A stretch of DNA of 64,000 nucleotides. It comes from Kitasatospora sp. MAP12-44 (GTDB taxonomy: Bacteria > Actinomycetota > Actinomycetes > Streptomycetales > Streptomycetaceae). The stretch lies in contig NZ_JARZAE010000004.1 in assembly GCF_029892095.1 (NCBI RefSeq), positions 744,001-808,000 of the forward strand, read 5' to 3'. Of this stretch, positions 9,310 through 18,282 are shown piece by piece. The notes below the pieces were generated by a model, which worked only from the letters and a program-made list of their open reading frames with translations, was not told where the DNA came from and did not search any database. A program made the translations under genes and the position numbers. Positions within the stretch are counted from its first letter, which is position 1. Every line of letters begins with the position of its first letter.

Positions 9310-9450
9310 TCACCTGCCGGTACGTTCGGCGATGATGCTCGCGACAGCATCCGGGTCGTCCGGAGTGATCGTGGGGCGCACGCGGTGTCCGACATCGATG
9401 ACGAGCGCCAAGTCGATGTCGACGACCGCCCCGGGGCACCGGAGGGCCAC
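9310..9450 (-). pseudogene. short remnant, C-terminal end of an unknown protein
   Basis: A 46-codon leftward frame reads naturally (VVDIDLALVIDVG, then TITPDDPDAVASIIAERTG) and ends in TGA. It resembles the C-terminus of a PH-like membrane protein. A TGA lies in frame just upstream, so only the tail is present. The rest of the 9273-9604 gap shows no gene. It holds a CGGCCCC/GGGGCCG hairpin at 9563-9580, just before the lectin ribosome site, which might regulate the lectin. Confidence 0.35.
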
Positions 9451-9604
9451 AGCGCCGCGTCAAGACGGGCCGGACGGACAGACTCCGGCGGCATCAGGCC
9501 AGTCGGAGGCTGAACGTCCGTTCGTTCAACTGGAGTTGGCCGGAATCTGCTAATCGTTTGGACGGCCCCGCAGGGGGCCGATCGTCGAGCAGAAAGGCAC
9601 CACC

Positions 9605-10153
9605 ATGCCTCTTCGCAAGGCACTCACCGCTGCCCGCGTCGCCGCCACGGTCGCCGCCGTGGCCGTGGCAGCTCTCGCCGCCCCGGGCAGCGCGACCGCA
9701 TCCACCAAGGCGCCGGTCCTCACCGTCACCACGCAGGCCATCCAGGCGGCACGGAACGCCGTGCACCCGGACGCATTCACCAACTGCACCATCGGCAGCA
9801 GCGGCGACATCGCCCTCACTCCCGGCAGCAGCCTGGGCCAGGGCGTCAACCTCTGCTCCGGCAATTACGAACTGGCCATGCAGAACGACGGCAACCTCGT
9901 GGTCTACGGACCCACCGGCGCCGCGCTCTGGTACAGCGGCACGGCGAACCCCGGGACCACCGTGGCGGACATGCAGACCGACGGCAACTTCGTCGTCTAC
10001 TCGGGCAGCACCGCCCTGTGGAACTCCCACACCTGGGGCAACCCCGGCGCCTACGTGTGCTTCCAGACCGATGGCAACCTGGTGGTCTACCGGCCCAACA
10101 GCAACGGCCAGTACACCTGCACCGGCGGCCCCTTGTGGAACAGCGGAAGCTGA
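9605..10153 (+). CDS. secreted B-lectin (bulb-type mannose-binding lectin domain)
   Basis: A 182-aa protein with a signal peptide at residues 1-31 (hydrophobic run ending AAPGSATAS). A single bulb-lectin domain covers about residues 80-182. The mannose-site motif QxDGNLVVY and variants occur three times (QNDGNLVVY, QTDGNFVVY, QTDGNLVVY), as expected for the three-fold beta-prism II. Each full motif can bind mannose, so the fold looks functional. It probably acts outside the cell in glycan binding or as a bacteriocin-like lectin; the latter is only inference. ATG at 9605 with AAAGG upstream. Confidence 0.85.
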   Translation: MPLRKALTAARVAATVAAVAVAALAAPGSATASTKAPVLTVTTQAIQAARNAVHPDAFTNCTIGSSGDIALTPGSSLGQGVNLCSGNYELAMQNDGNLVVYGPTGAALWYSGTANPGTTVADMQTDGNFVVYSGSTALWNSHTWGNPGAYVCFQTDGNLVVYRPNSNGQYTCTGGPLWNSGS

Positions 10154-10169
10154 GCCACAGCGCTCCTCC

Positions 10170-10203
10170 CCCGGCCGTCGCTGCTCACGCAGCGGCGGCC
10201 GGG
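10170..10203 (+). terminator. intrinsic terminator after lectin gene
   Basis: 15-bp stem with one G-T pair and a TCAC loop, 17 bases after the lectin stop. Confidence 0.75.
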
Positions 10204-10226
10204 CGGGACTGACTACCCTGAGTCCC

Positions 10227-10667
10227 GTGGCCGCCCATCCCCCCACCCGCCATCTGCTGCGCGCCAAGGACCTCGCCGACGCCCGCTACGCCGAGCCGCT
10301 CACGGTTGCCGAGCTCGCGGCGGCGGCCGGGCTGTCCCGCGCGCACTTCAGCCGCGAGTTCCGACGGGCCTTCGGAGAGTCACCGCACGCCTACCTGCTG
10401 ACCCGGCGGCTGGAGCGCGCGGCCACCCTGCTGCGCACCACCGACCGGCCGATCGCCACCGTCTGCTTCGATGTCGGGCTGAGCAGTCTGGGGTCGTTCA
10501 CCACCAGTTTCACGCGGATGTACGGGCTGACGCCGGCCGCCTACCGGGCCGCGTTCCCGCCGGCCGCCGCGCACGCGATCATCCCCGGCTGCGTGCAGCG
10601 CGCCTACGGGCGGCCGCAACACCGCACGTTTCGAGAAGACGGCGCCCAGGGCTCCGGAATAGCGTGA
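10227..10667 (+). CDS. AraC/XylS-type HTH regulator, DNA-binding domain only
   Basis: A 146-aa protein that is essentially the two-helix-turn-helix AraC domain (residues 8-110: LTVAELAAAAGLSRAHFSREF, then PIATVCFDVGLSSLGSFTTSF). There is no ligand-binding domain, as in SoxS/MarA-sized regulators and the many Streptomyces AraC genes that sit beside VOC or YciI genes. GTG at 10227 fits the domain start. The stop overlaps a GTG, and the VOC gene follows 59 bases later, so the two are likely co-transcribed. It probably controls its neighbour. Confidence 0.85.
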   Translation: MAAHPPTRHLLRAKDLADARYAEPLTVAELAAAAGLSRAHFSREFRRAFGESPHAYLLTRRLERAATLLRTTDRPIATVCFDVGLSSLGSFTTSFTRMYGLTPAAYRAAFPPAAAHAIIPGCVQRAYGRPQHRTFREDGAQGSGIA

Positions 10668-10726
10668 CGGTACCGCCGAAAAACGTACCGAGCCACGTAC
10701 TCGAGAACATGCACCTGGAGGATCCG

Positions 10727-11146
10727 ATGATCAGAATTGCCACCGCCCAGCTCTGGGTCCACGACCAGGAGGAGGCACTCGCCTTCTACACCAAGAGCGT
10801 CGGCATGGAGGTCAGGTCCGATGTCACGATCCCCGAGATGGGGAACTTCCGCTGGCTCACGGTCGGTCCGGCCGGGCAGGAGGACGTGGCCATCGTGCTG
10901 ATGGAGATCCCCGGCCCGCCGGTGTTCGACGCCGAGACCCAGGCGCAGGTGCGCGAGCTGACCGCCAAGGGCGCGGCCGGCACCGTCTTCCTCACCACGG
11001 ACGACTGCGACGCCGCCTACGCGGAACTCTCGGCGCGCGGCGTCGAGTTCAACGAGGAGCCGACCGACCAGCCGTACGGTCGCGACTGCGGCTTCCGCGA
11101 CCCGTCCGGCAACAACATCCGGCTCACCCAGCTCCGCGAGATGTGA
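10727..11146 (+). CDS. VOC/glyoxalase-fold family protein
   Basis: A 139-aa protein with two beta-alpha-beta-beta-beta modules. The first is ATAQLWVHDQEEALAFYTKSVG; the second ends in CGFRDPSGNNIRLTQ. It belongs to the vicinal-oxygen-chelate superfamily (glyoxalase, dioxygenase, bleomycin/fosfomycin resistance). The second module has the DPSGN motif, but the metal-ligand set is not clear enough to name an enzyme. ATG at 10727 is preferred for GGAGG five bases upstream. A GTG overlapping the AraC stop would add 21 residues of poor quality. Confidence 0.85.
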   Translation: MIRIATAQLWVHDQEEALAFYTKSVGMEVRSDVTIPEMGNFRWLTVGPAGQEDVAIVLMEIPGPPVFDAETQAQVRELTAKGAAGTVFLTTDDCDAAYAELSARGVEFNEEPTDQPYGRDCGFRDPSGNNIRLTQLREM

Positions 11147-11153
11147 CCGCAGG

Positions 11154-11186
11154 CCGTCCGAAACGGCGAGCGCCCGTTTCGGACGG
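11154..11186 (+). terminator. intrinsic terminator after VOC gene
   Basis: 12-13 bp perfect stem (CCGTCCGAAACG arm) with a short loop, 8 bases after the stop. Confidence 0.8.
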
Positions 11187-11254
11187 TCGACGGCGCGGTG
11201 GTCGACGGCGCGGTGGTCGACGGCGCGGTGGTCGAGGGCCGCGGTGGTCGAGGG
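11186..11254. repeat. 15-bp minisatellite
   Basis: Three exact head-to-tail copies of GTCGACGGCGCGGTG, then two decayed copies containing GTCGAGGG. It fills most of the gap between the VOC terminator and the MMPL gene and overlaps no gene. Confidence 0.85.
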
Positions 11255-11328
11255 CTGCGTTCGCCCATTCGAGCGCTCAACCGCGCCGCTCCGGGAGCTG
11301 ACCTACCGTCGGGCATACCGTCGGGCGG

Positions 11329-13473
11329 GTGACTTCGGATGCCGCGTACCAGGAAGCCCACCGCGCCCAGGGGGCTCTCGCCCGGTTCGGCCGCCTCTGC
11401 TACCGCCGTCGCCGTCGGGTGCTGCTGCTGTGGGTGATCGGGCTGCTCGTGGTGATGGCCACCGGTTTCGGCTTCGCCGCACCCTCGGACAACAACTTCA
11501 CCGGCGGCCGTTCGCAGTCCGCGCAGGCGCAGAACCTGATCAAGCAGCACTTCCCCGAGCGCAAGGGCAGTTCGCTCACGCTGGCGATCCAGGCGGACAC
11601 CCAGGTCACCTCGCCGCCGGTGCGCGGGCGCGTCGACGCCCTGGTGGCCGAGCTGGCGGCCGCCCCGCACATCACCGGCGTCCACTCGCCCTACAGCACG
11701 CCGGGCCAGATCTCCCAGGACGGCACCATCGCCTTCGCCACCTTCCAGGCGGACACCAACCCGCTGCCCACCTCCGAGGTCAAACACCTGATCGCGCAGA
11801 CCCGTTCGGCCAGTGGATCCGGGGTGGTGTTCGCGCTGGCGGGCGCCGACGTGGTGACGGCGGAGACCCCGTACGGCGGCAAGTCGGACGCGATCGGCGC
11901 GCTCGCGGCGATGCTGGTGCTGCTGATCGCCTTCGGCTCGCTGCTGGCGACGGGGCTGACCATGCTGGCGGCACTCTTCGGCATCGGCAGCGGACTGGCC
12001 CTCACCTTCCTGATCGGATACGTGATCCCGGCACCTTCGTTCAGTCCGATCGTGGCCACCCTGCTGGGCCTGGGCGTCGGCATCGACTACGCGTTGTTCA
12101 TCGTGACCCGCTACCGCGAGGCGCTGTCCGAGGGCGCCGAGCCCGAGCAGGCGGTGGTGGTGGCGCTCGCCCGGGCCGGGCGCTCGGTGCTCTTCGCCGG
12201 GGCGACCGTGGTGATCGCCATGCTCGGCCTGTTCGTCGTCCAGCAGAAGCTGCTCAACGCCACCGCGGTGGCCGCCTCGGTGACCGTGCTGATGACGATG
12301 ATCGCCGCCGTCACGCTGCTGCCCGCGATGCTCGGCTACGCCGGACGCGGCATCGACCGCTTCAAACTCCCCTACCTGGGCCGGACCGGCGCGCGCAGCC
12401 CGATGGCCGAGCGCTGGGCCCGGGTGATCCAGCGCCGCCCGGTGACCGGTCTGCTGATCGGCGCCAGTGTGATGATCGCGCTCGCCATCCCGGCCTTCTC
12501 GATGCGGCTGAGCTTCGAGGACAACAGCACCGAACCGCACAACACCAGCGGCTACACCGCGAACCGGATCCTCACCGAGGGCTTCGGCGCCGGGTACAAC
12601 GCCCCCTTCGTGGTGGTCACCGAGCTGCCGCCCGGCTCCTCGGTCGGCGCGGTGGAGCCGCTCGTCGGCGCGGTGGCCGCCACCCCGGGCGTCGCGGCGG
12701 TCACCCCCGTGCAGGTCAGCCAGGACGGGCAGGCGGCGCTCTTCATCGCCTACCCCACCACCGCGCACCAGGACGCCGCCACCCCGACGCTGCTGGGCCA
12801 CCTGCGCGGGGACGTGATCCCGATGGCCACCACGGGAACCGGCCTGGTGGTGCACGTCGGTGGTCCGACCGCCGGGGACGTCGACTTCGCCTCCGAGGTC
12901 GCCGCCCGGCTGCCGTACCTGATCGCGGCGGTCATCGGGCTCGCGCTGATCCTGCTGCTCGTCCTGGTGCGGTCGGTGGCCATCGCGGTGAAGGCCGCGG
13001 TGATGACGCTGCTGTCGGTGGGCGCCTCGTTCGGCGTGCTGGTGATGATCGTCCAGTGGGGGTGGCTGGGTTCGCTGCTCGGCTTCCCGACCAGCGCGCC
13101 GATCACCGCCTGGGTGCCGCTGTTCATCTTCCCGATCCTGTTCGGGCTCTCCACCGACTACGAGGTCTTCCTGGTCTCGCGGATCCGCGAGGAGTACGAC
13201 GCGGGCAACGACACCGGCGAGGCCGTCGCCCGCGGCCTGGGCCGCACCGCCCGGGTGATCACCGCGGCCGCGGCCATCATGGTGACCGTCTTCCTCTCCG
13301 TGCTGGCCACGCCCGACATCGCGGTCAAGGAGTTCGGCCTGGGCCTGGCCGTCGCCGTGTTCCTGGACGCGACGCTGGTCCGGATGGTCCTGGTCCCCGC
13401 GATCATGGAACTCCTCGGCAGCCTCAACTGGTGGCTCCCCCGGCCGCTCGCCCGCCTCCTACCGCAGATCTGA
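11329..13473 (+). CDS. MMPL-family transporter
   Basis: A 714-aa inner-membrane RND-type pump of the MmpL/actinorhodin-transporter group. It has two repeats, each with a TM helix, a large extracytoplasmic loop and a five-helix bundle. TM1 is at 27-47, the first bundle about 165-345 and the second about 530-700. The signature motifs are GLGVGIDYALFIVTRYREAL in repeat one and LSTDYEVFLVSRIREEY in repeat two; the Asp-Tyr pairs carry the proton-relay role in this family. Substrates are typically lipids or hydrophobic secondary metabolites. GTG at 11329. No TetR gene is adjacent, so its control is not evident. Confidence 0.92.
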   Translation: MTSDAAYQEAHRAQGALARFGRLCYRRRRRVLLLWVIGLLVVMATGFGFAAPSDNNFTGGRSQSAQAQNLIKQHFPERKGSSLTLAIQADTQVTSPPVRGRVDALVAELAAAPHITGVHSPYSTPGQISQDGTIAFATFQADTNPLPTSEVKHLIAQTRSASGSGVVFALAGADVVTAETPYGGKSDAIGALAAMLVLLIAFGSLLATGLTMLAALFGIGSGLALTFLIGYVIPAPSFSPIVATLLGLGVGIDYALFIVTRYREALSEGAEPEQAVVVALARAGRSVLFAGATVVIAMLGLFVVQQKLLNATAVAASVTVLMTMIAAVTLLPAMLGYAGRGIDRFKLPYLGRTGARSPMAERWARVIQRRPVTGLLIGASVMIALAIPAFSMRLSFEDNSTEPHNTSGYTANRILTEGFGAGYNAPFVVVTELPPGSSVGAVEPLVGAVAATPGVAAVTPVQVSQDGQAALFIAYPTTAHQDAATPTLLGHLRGDVIPMATTGTGLVVHVGGPTAGDVDFASEVAARLPYLIAAVIGLALILLLVLVRSVAIAVKAAVMTLLSVGASFGVLVMIVQWGWLGSLLGFPTSAPITAWVPLFIFPILFGLSTDYEVFLVSRIREEYDAGNDTGEAVARGLGRTARVITAAAAIMVTVFLSVLATPDIAVKEFGLGLAVAVFLDATLVRMVLVPAIMELLGSLNWWLPRPLARLLPQI

Positions 13474-13508
13474 CGCACCGGGGGAACGCTTGGACCGACC
13501 GGTCTTGA

Positions 13509-14309
13509 TCAGAGCAGCGGCGAGCCGCTGCCCTCCAGCAGGACCCGAGCCACCAGCTCCGCGTTGTCGCCCATCGGCACGTGCCCGCACCCGGGCAGCG
13601 GGAGGAACCGCGCGGTCGGCAGCAGTCTGCGTGCCCGCCGCGCCTGGGCGTTGAGCAGCAGGCGGTCCCGCGTGCCCCAGGCGATGGTGACCGGAACGTC
13701 GGCCGGAATCGCGGTGGGGAAATGTGAGACGCGCTCGGACCAGCCGGCCCGCAGCGTCCCGCGGAAGCCCGGCCCTTCGAGCAACGCCCTGGTGTCGAGC
13801 AGCAGTTCGTCCGGATCGAGCAGCTCGGGCCGTCCATAGATCACGCCGAACATGGCCTTGCGGCCGTGCGGACTCGTCGCCAGTGCGGCGCGGATCGGCT
13901 CGGGCGTCCGGGCGGCGAACCGGTGCAGACTCAACATGCCTGCCGCGTAGGCGAATCCGGGCGCGCGGAAAAAGCCGGCCGGGGAGAGCGCGGTGGTCGA
14001 GGAGACCATCCCCCGGTGGGCGGCGTGCAGGGCGAAGAGCCCGCCCAGCGAGTTGCCCGCCACGTGCGGGCGCTCGACGCCGATGGACCGGAGGAACGCG
14101 GACAGCACCGCCATCGCGCTGTCGATGGTGTAGGGCATCCCGGGCGGCAGCGGTGGCGACGCCCCGAAACCGGGCAGGTCGACGGCGATCACCTCGCGTT
14201 CGCGGGCCAGCAGGTCGAGCACCGGCCGCCAGCCCTGCCAGCGGTGTCCGATGCCGTGCAGCAGGAGCAACGGCGGTCCGTCGCCCAGACGTTCGTGTAC
14301 GAGATCCAT
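13509..14309 (-). CDS. alpha/beta-fold hydrolase
   Basis: A 266-aa cytosolic hydrolase. The oxyanion motif is LLLHGIGH (about 15-22), the nucleophile elbow GNSLGG puts Ser near residue 91, and the acid/histidine region ends in PGCGHVPMGDN with His near 245. The lid region around 105-150 is ordinary. Haloperoxidase-like or esterase substrates cannot be told apart from sequence. It is convergent with the MMPL gene (35 bases apart) and divergent from the molybdenum hydroxylase operon. Confidence 0.87.
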   Translation of the reverse strand: MDLVHERLGDGPPLLLLHGIGHRWQGWRPVLDLLAREREVIAVDLPGFGASPPLPPGMPYTIDSAMAVLSAFLRSIGVERPHVAGNSLGGLFALHAAHRGMVSSTTALSPAGFFRAPGFAYAAGMLSLHRFAARTPEPIRAALATSPHGRKAMFGVIYGRPELLDPDELLLDTRALLEGPGFRGTLRAGWSERVSHFPTAIPADVPVTIAWGTRDRLLLNAQARRARRLLPTARFLPLPGCGHVPMGDNAELVARVLLEGSGSPLL

Positions 14310-14494
14310 GAAACAAGAGGATAGGTCCGAGGTTACCCACCGGTCAGTAGGGCGTGCGCGAGCCGATCGACCGGGGCGGCTCGATCATGGCTCTTCGACC
14401 GGAACCCCGGCTGGAGGGCGGCGGCGGGCGCACCCTAAGCTGGCGCGATCATGTCGGCTTTTGGTGATTCGTACATGCTGCTTCAGGAGGACAG

Positions 14495-16834
14495 TTGATA
14501 GAGGCTCAGGATCCGGCGGCGCCGCAGCCCGAGGACGCCGGGCGCGGGGTCGGGCGCCGGCGCTTCCTCGGGTACGTGGTAGCGGCGCCGACGCTGGTGG
14601 TGGCCGCGCAGTTCGAGGAGGCCGTGCTCGCGCCGACGCCGGCCGCGGCGGCGATCCCCTCACTGCCGGAGCCGGCCGAGCTGTACGACCTGACCGACAT
14701 GCTCACCGACGCGACCCTGCCGACCTCGGGCCTGATCACCATCGCGCTGAACACCGACGGCACGGCGACCTTCGCCCTGCCGCGCGCCGAGGTGGGCCAG
14801 GGCATCACCACCTCCACCGCGATGCTGATCGCCGAGGAGCTGGACCTGCCCCTCGCGCAGGTGCGGATCACGCTCGCCGACGCCCGCCCGGAGCTGCTGT
14901 TCAACCAGCTCACCGGGGCGTCGAACACCACCGTGTCCACCTACACCCCGGTCCGCGTCGCGGCGGCGATCGCCCGTCAGCAACTGCTGGCGGCGGCAGC
15001 CGTCCGGTTCGGCGTGCCCGTCTCGACGCTGACCACCTCCGCGGGCGTGGTCAGCTCGGCGAACGGGCAGAGCGCCGGCTACGGCTCGCTGGCGACGGCC
15101 GCGGCGAGCCAACTCACGCTGCAGGTCTCGGTGGCGCTGAAGCAGCAGGCCGACTTCAAGGTGATCGGCACCGCTCAGCAGCGGATCGACGCGCTGGACA
15201 TCGTGACGGGCCGCAAGCAGTTCGCCATGGACCTCTCGGTGCCGGGCGCGCTGCCGACCATGGTGTGCCGGCCGCCGACGGTCAACGGCACGCCGCTGTC
15301 CGTGCAGAACCTGGCGGCGGTGCGAGCGATGCCGGGCGTGACCGACATCGCCACCATCTCCACCGGCGTCGCGGTGCGCGCCGCGACGTTCGGGCAGTGC
15401 ATCGACGCGGTGCGCGCCCTCCAGGTGACCTGGGCACCGGGCACCGAGGACGGCTCCTCGGACAGCACGGTGGCGCAGGAGCTGAAGGCGGCCGAACTCC
15501 CGCTGGTCGTCCCCCCGCTGAACCTGCTGGCGCAGACCCTCGACACCACCTTCACCTTCGCCTTCGCCAGCAACACCGCGCTGGAGCCCAACTGCGCGAT
15601 CGCCGACGTGCGTCCCGGCCGGGCCGAGATCTGGGCCTCGCTGAAGTCGCCGATCGTGGCGCAGGGCGCGATCGCCGCCAAGCTCGGGCTGCTGCCGGGC
15701 GCCGTCACCGTGCATGTCACCCAGGGCGGCGGCTCGTTCGGCCGCAAGCTGTTCTTCGACGCGGCCCTGGAGGCCGCCGAGATCTCGCAGCTGATGGGCA
15801 AGCCGGTGAAGCTGATGTGGCATCGCACCGACGAGTTCCGCCAGGGCCGCACCCACCCGATGTCCACCTCCCGGGTGCGCGCGACCTACGCGCTGGGCCA
15901 GGTGCTCAGCTTCGAGCAGCGCCACACCTCGGTGGCCACCGACTTCAGCCACGGCCTGGGCGAGGTGATCACCGCGCTGGTGGCCAAACTGCCGGTCGGC
16001 GACATCGGCTTCTCCGAGACGATCTTCGAGCTGAGCCAGCAGACGCCCTACAACTTCGGGCTGACCACCCAGCTGCTGAGCGAGGTGGACAAGGGCTTCA
16101 ACACCGGCAGCATGCGCGGGATCTACTCGCCCAACGTGCGCTGCGCGCAGGAGTTGATGGTCGATCAGCTCGCGAACGCGCTGGGGCAGGACCCGTACCA
16201 GTTCCGCCACCAGTCGCTGAAGGACGCGCGGGCCCGCGCCGTCCTCGACAAGGTCGCCCAACTCGGCTCCTGGGGGCGGACGATGGCCCCCGGGACGGCG
16301 CAGGGCATCGCCGTCCACCCCGAGTACCACAGCGTCGCCGCCGTGCTGGTCGAGATCGACTGCACCGCGGCCACCACCGGACGGCAGATCCCCGACGCCT
16401 GCACCGGCCCGCGGGTCACCAAGGTGGTCTGCGCGGTCGACGCGGGCATCGCGGTCAATCCGCTCGGTCTGCAGGCGCAGATGATGGGCGGCATCATGGA
16501 CGGCATCGCACTGGCCCTGACCTCCGGCCTGCACCTGAGCAACGGGGTGATCCAGGAAGGCAGTTGGGACAACTACTTCTACACCCGGCAGTGGAACACG
16601 CCGCCCGAGCTGGAGATCGTGGTGATGCCGCCCAGCGGCGAGACCCCCGGCGGCGCGGGCGAGTTGGCCGTCGGTGCGGCGATGGCCGCGGTGGCCTGCG
16701 CCTACACCCGGGCCACCGGGACCATGCCGACCAGCTTCCCGGTCAACCACGCGGCCCCGCTGGCCTTCGACCCGCTGCCGACCTCCCCGCCCATCCCGCA
16801 GTCACCCGTCGACGGCCTGACCCGCACCTACTAG
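14495..16834 (+). CDS. molybdopterin-binding large subunit, isoquinoline 1-oxidoreductase type
   Basis: A 779-aa molybdenum hydroxylase subunit of the IorB/xanthine-dehydrogenase superfamily. The N-terminus has a twin-arginine signal (GRRRFLG then a hydrophobic stretch, residues 21-42), so the folded enzyme is probably exported by Tat. Cofactor motifs are visible: AEVGQGITT near 104, QGGGSFGRK near 411, GSMRGIYSPN near 538, and PGGAGE near 718, which holds the catalytic glutamate that activates water. TTG at 14495 follows AGGAGG. The [2Fe-2S] subunit follows 10 bases after the stop. The third partner often found in such enzymes (a membrane cytochrome c) is absent here, so the electron acceptor is unknown. 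Confidence 0.9.
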   Translation: MIEAQDPAAPQPEDAGRGVGRRRFLGYVVAAPTLVVAAQFEEAVLAPTPAAAAIPSLPEPAELYDLTDMLTDATLPTSGLITIALNTDGTATFALPRAEVGQGITTSTAMLIAEELDLPLAQVRITLADARPELLFNQLTGASNTTVSTYTPVRVAAAIARQQLLAAAAVRFGVPVSTLTTSAGVVSSANGQSAGYGSLATAAASQLTLQVSVALKQQADFKVIGTAQQRIDALDIVTGRKQFAMDLSVPGALPTMVCRPPTVNGTPLSVQNLAAVRAMPGVTDIATISTGVAVRAATFGQCIDAVRALQVTWAPGTEDGSSDSTVAQELKAAELPLVVPPLNLLAQTLDTTFTFAFASNTALEPNCAIADVRPGRAEIWASLKSPIVAQGAIAAKLGLLPGAVTVHVTQGGGSFGRKLFFDAALEAAEISQLMGKPVKLMWHRTDEFRQGRTHPMSTSRVRATYALGQVLSFEQRHTSVATDFSHGLGEVITALVAKLPVGDIGFSETIFELSQQTPYNFGLTTQLLSEVDKGFNTGSMRGIYSPNVRCAQELMVDQLANALGQDPYQFRHQSLKDARARAVLDKVAQLGSWGRTMAPGTAQGIAVHPEYHSVAAVLVEIDCTAATTGRQIPDACTGPRVTKVVCAVDAGIAVNPLGLQAQMMGGIMDGIALALTSGLHLSNGVIQEGSWDNYFYTRQWNTPPELEIVVMPPSGETPGGAGELAVGAAMAAVACAYTRATGTMPTSFPVNHAAPLAFDPLPTSPPIPQSPVDGLTRTY

Positions 16835-16844
16835 GAGCAGAACC

Positions 16845-17321
16845 GTGCCCCAACACACCTTCATCCTGAACGGCGCACCGGTCTCGGTGGACGTCGAGGA
16901 CGACGTCCGGCTGCTCTGGGTGCTGCGCGACGTCCTCGGCGTCACCGGCCCCAAGTACGGCTGCGGTCTCGGCGTCTGCCAGGCCTGCACCAGCCACATC
17001 AACGGCAAGGCGTTCAACCCCTGCTCGGTGCCGGTCAGCGCCGTGCAGCCCACCGACCAGATCACCACCATCGAGGGACTGCCGGCCACCGTGGGCAAGG
17101 ACCTGCACCCGATGCAGGAGGCCTGGCTGGCGTACGACGTCGCGCAGTGCGGCTACTGCCAGCCGGGGCAGATCATGGCCGCGGTCGCCAAGGTGCAGCA
17201 GGCGCGGGCCGCCGGGCACGAGATCAGCGACGCCGACCTCGACGAGATCCGCAACATCTGCCGCTGCGGGACGTACGTCCGGATTCGGGAGGCGATCACC
17301 GCCGGCGCGAAGAACTTCTGA
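16845..17321 (+). CDS. [2Fe-2S] small subunit of molybdenum hydroxylase (IorA type)
   Basis: A 158-aa electron-transfer subunit. The N-terminal plant-ferredoxin-like cluster is bound by the Cys set in YGCGLGVCQACTSHI and the later FNPC. The C-terminal helical domain holds the second cluster: CGYCQPGQIM and ICRCGTYVRI. All eight cysteines are present. It lacks its own signal, so it would be carried across the membrane with the Tat-tagged large subunit. It starts 10 bases after that gene, with AGGAGC upstream of the GTG. Confidence 0.92.
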   Translation: MPQHTFILNGAPVSVDVEDDVRLLWVLRDVLGVTGPKYGCGLGVCQACTSHINGKAFNPCSVPVSAVQPTDQITTIEGLPATVGKDLHPMQEAWLAYDVAQCGYCQPGQIMAAVAKVQQARAAGHEISDADLDEIRNICRCGTYVRIREAITAGAKNF

Positions 17322-17329
17322 CCGCGGTC

Positions 17330-17363
17330 GGCCCGGAGAGCCCGATATCCGGCTCTCCGGGCC
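17330..17363. terminator. bidirectional intrinsic terminator
   Basis: 13-bp perfect stem GGCCCGGAGAGCC with an 8-base loop, followed by CTTCTT on the plus strand. It serves the two convergent genes. Confidence 0.82.
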
Positions 17364-17384
17364 TTCTTGACGTATCGTCAGGCG

Positions 17385-18038
17385 TCAGCCAGTGCAGTGC
17401 TCCCAGGCCAGGTGGTAGATGGTGGTGAGGCTGCCGTCGGTGGAGTCCATGGTCATGAAGCTGGTCACGGTCGGGTCCGCGGGGTCGGCGCTCACATGCA
17501 GCTGGGTGTTGATGTTGAGGTCCCGGGTCGCGCCGCAGGGGGCCCAGACCAGCGAGGCGATGCCGGTGGTGTCGGTGGCCTGCCAGTTGTCGTCCAGCGG
17601 GCCGGCGAAGGAGTGGGTGGCGCTGGCGGTCTGCGGCTGCCCCTGGAAGTAGTAGCTCGCCTTCTCCTGGGAGCTCGCGCCGCTCGCTAGGTACGCGTAG
17701 CCGCGGTAGTCGGCCTCGGCTATGGCGTAGGTGAAGCCCTGCGGGGCGTTCACCTGGACGGTGAGCTGGCAGTTCTTGCGGAAGTCGGTGGGACCGGCGC
17801 CGGAGCCGACCTGCGCGAGGTAGTTGCTGTAGGTCACGGTGAAGGCCGTCGCGTCGGGCGAGGTGGCGACCGCCGCGGTGCCGGCCGGGCAGCCGGAGCC
17901 GTTGAGGCTGACCAGCCCGATGGTGAAGCCGCCGGGCGGGGTGGTGTCGGCGGGCGCGGCGTGTGCGGCGGCGCCGCTCAGCAGTGCGGCGGCGAGCAGT
18001 GCGGTGCTCGCACCGGCCGCGGCAAGTACACGAAGCAT
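17385..18038 (-). CDS. secreted DUF4360 domain protein
   Basis: A 217-aa protein with a cleavable signal peptide (residues 1-28, ending AAAHAA). The mature part matches the DUF4360 pattern: NGSGCPAGTAAV, then VTYSNYLAQVG, NCQLTV, a YRGYAYL strand, and a final Cys-containing strand pair. The family is secreted, cysteine-paired and of unknown function, common in actinobacteria and fungi. The start has GAAGGGA upstream. The neighbouring DNA (18100-18180) is lower in GC than the rest of the region. Confidence 0.85.
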   Translation of the reverse strand: MLRVLAAAGASTALLAAALLSGAAAHAAPADTTPPGGFTIGLVSLNGSGCPAGTAAVATSPDATAFTVTYSNYLAQVGSGAGPTDFRKNCQLTVQVNAPQGFTYAIAEADYRGYAYLASGASSQEKASYYFQGQPQTASATHSFAGPLDDNWQATDTTGIASLVWAPCGATRDLNINTQLHVSADPADPTVTSFMTMDSTDGSLTTIYHLAWEHCTG

Positions 18039-18282
18039 GGGGCAGTCCCTTCGATCGAAACCGTTGACGGGCCTTGCTTGGGTGGAACCTTACGTGCACA
18101 TGACAAGACAATCCAGGGCTGCAGGCACCTGAATATCACTCAATGAACACATGGCACTACTTTCAGACATTCCATCAGGACGCCCCAGCGGCCGCGTGTC
18201 GCCGCCGCGCACGCCGGCCGGCCGCCGCCAGGGTGGTGACGCAGTCCGCCCGCCCACTGGAGGCATCCGTGCACCGTTCCAA

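Noticed and set aside
10664..10726. VOC gene starting at the GTG that overlaps the AraC stop
   Set aside because: The extra 21 residues are not family-like, and a much better ribosome site precedes the ATG at 10727.
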